Shown here: piece by piece, positions 6,124 to 6,217 of the stretch
Layout: each line of letters starts with the position of its first letter
Position numbering within the stretch: position 1 is the stretch's first letter
Translations under genes and position numbers: made by a program
Assembly: GCA_002469305.1 (NCBI GenBank)
Contig: DKEY01000018.1
Coordinates: 5,532-11,748 of the forward strand
DNA length: 6,217 nucleotides
Direction of reading: 5' to 3'
Origin: Sulfurospirillum sp. UBA6810
GTDB taxonomy: Bacteria > Campylobacterota > Campylobacteria > Campylobacterales > Sulfurospirillaceae
Notes under the pieces: generated by a model
Database searches by the model: none
Told to the model about the DNA's origin: nothing
Seen by the model: only the letters and a program-made list of their open reading frames with translations

Positions 6124-6128
6124 AAGGG
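6124..6128 (+). promoter_or_regulatory. Shine-Dalgarno site that fixes the purH TTG start
   Basis: AAGGG lies six bases before TTG at 6135. There is no ATG or GTG nearby in this frame that would give the conserved purH N-terminus, so the site decides for TTG as the start codon. Confidence 0.7.
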
Positions 6129-6134
6129 TAAAAA

Positions 6135-6217
6135 TTGAGAGCATTGATAAGCGTAAGCGATAAAACGGGTGTAGTAGAGTTTGCCAAAGATTTAGAGTCT
6201 TTAGGGTATGAGATAGT
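6135..6217 (+). CDS. purH: PurH, bifunctional AICAR formyltransferase/IMP cyclohydrolase, N-terminus only
   Basis: The first 27 codons are present and the gene runs off the window. Read from TTG, they give (M)RALISVSDKTGVVEFAKDL followed by ESLGYEIV, the highly conserved N-terminal strand-helix of the IMP cyclohydrolase (MGS-like) domain of PurH. PurH carries out the last two steps of de novo purine synthesis: formylation of AICAR with 10-formyl-THF, then ring closure to IMP in the cytoplasm. It is a housekeeping gene with no evident link to the upstream two-component locus, and it marks the 3' boundary of that locus. Only the cyclohydrolase end is visible; the identity rests on this short but distinctive motif. 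Confidence 0.9.
   Translation, partial: MRALISVSDKTGVVEFAKDLESLGYEI

Noticed and set aside
6119..6124. TTGACA as a -35 element before purH
   Set aside because: It lies 10 bases before the TTG start codon and overlaps the Shine-Dalgarno region, leaving no room for a promoter that could serve purH.
6075..6134. Terminator after the hydrolase gene
   Set aside because: No inverted repeat followed by a T-run could be found in this 60-nt gap; only promoter-like sequence and a ribosome binding site are seen.

Overview
This is an AT-rich chromosomal segment (GC roughly one third by eye), most likely from a Campylobacterota bacterium (formerly Epsilonproteobacteria) resembling Sulfurimonas. The pointers are the AT-rich short-spaced gene style, a histidine kinase with an HQ-x-x-QP type H-box, promoters built on a good -10 without a clear -35, and a Gram-negative autotransporter and lipoprotein. 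The genus is inferred from style; no 16S or other marker is present. Both window edges cut through genes.

Layout: (1) Positions 3-284 (+) hold the C-terminal part of a DjlA-like J-domain co-chaperone. (2) Positions 288-320 hold a perfect 16-bp inverted repeat, made of two copies of the palindrome TTACATGTAA, between two convergent genes. (3) Positions 334-2577 (-) encode a 747-residue autotransporter with a signal peptide, a beta-helix-like passenger with a 28-residue periodicity, and an outer-membrane barrel. (4) A 103-bp divergent intergenic region (2578-2680) holds a candidate promoter for each direction and, between them, two CAAAGTC copies exactly 11 bp apart. (5) Positions 2681-6074 (+) are a tight three-gene operon: an OmpR/PhoB-type response regulator, a 7TMR-DISM sensor histidine kinase overlapping it by 8 nt, and, 3 nt later, a probable lipoprotein of the alpha/beta-hydrolase fold. 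(6) A 60-nt gap with a candidate promoter leads to the first 27 codons of purH, starting with TTG.

Working model (inference): the kinase senses something through its periplasmic and 7TM regions and phosphorylates the regulator. The regulator may bind the 11-bp-spaced repeats in the divergent region and control both the autotransporter and its own operon. The lipid-anchored hydrolase would act on an ester or similar substrate in the periplasm or at the outer membrane, so the locus may be a self-contained envelope or surface-response module. The individual families are all known; this combination with its putative operator is the part most worth testing. A second signal is the repeated palindrome TACATGTA/TTACATGTAA, seen seven times in 6.2 kb both inside genes and in the terminator-like repeat. 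No rRNA, tRNA, CRISPR array or insertion sequence was seen.
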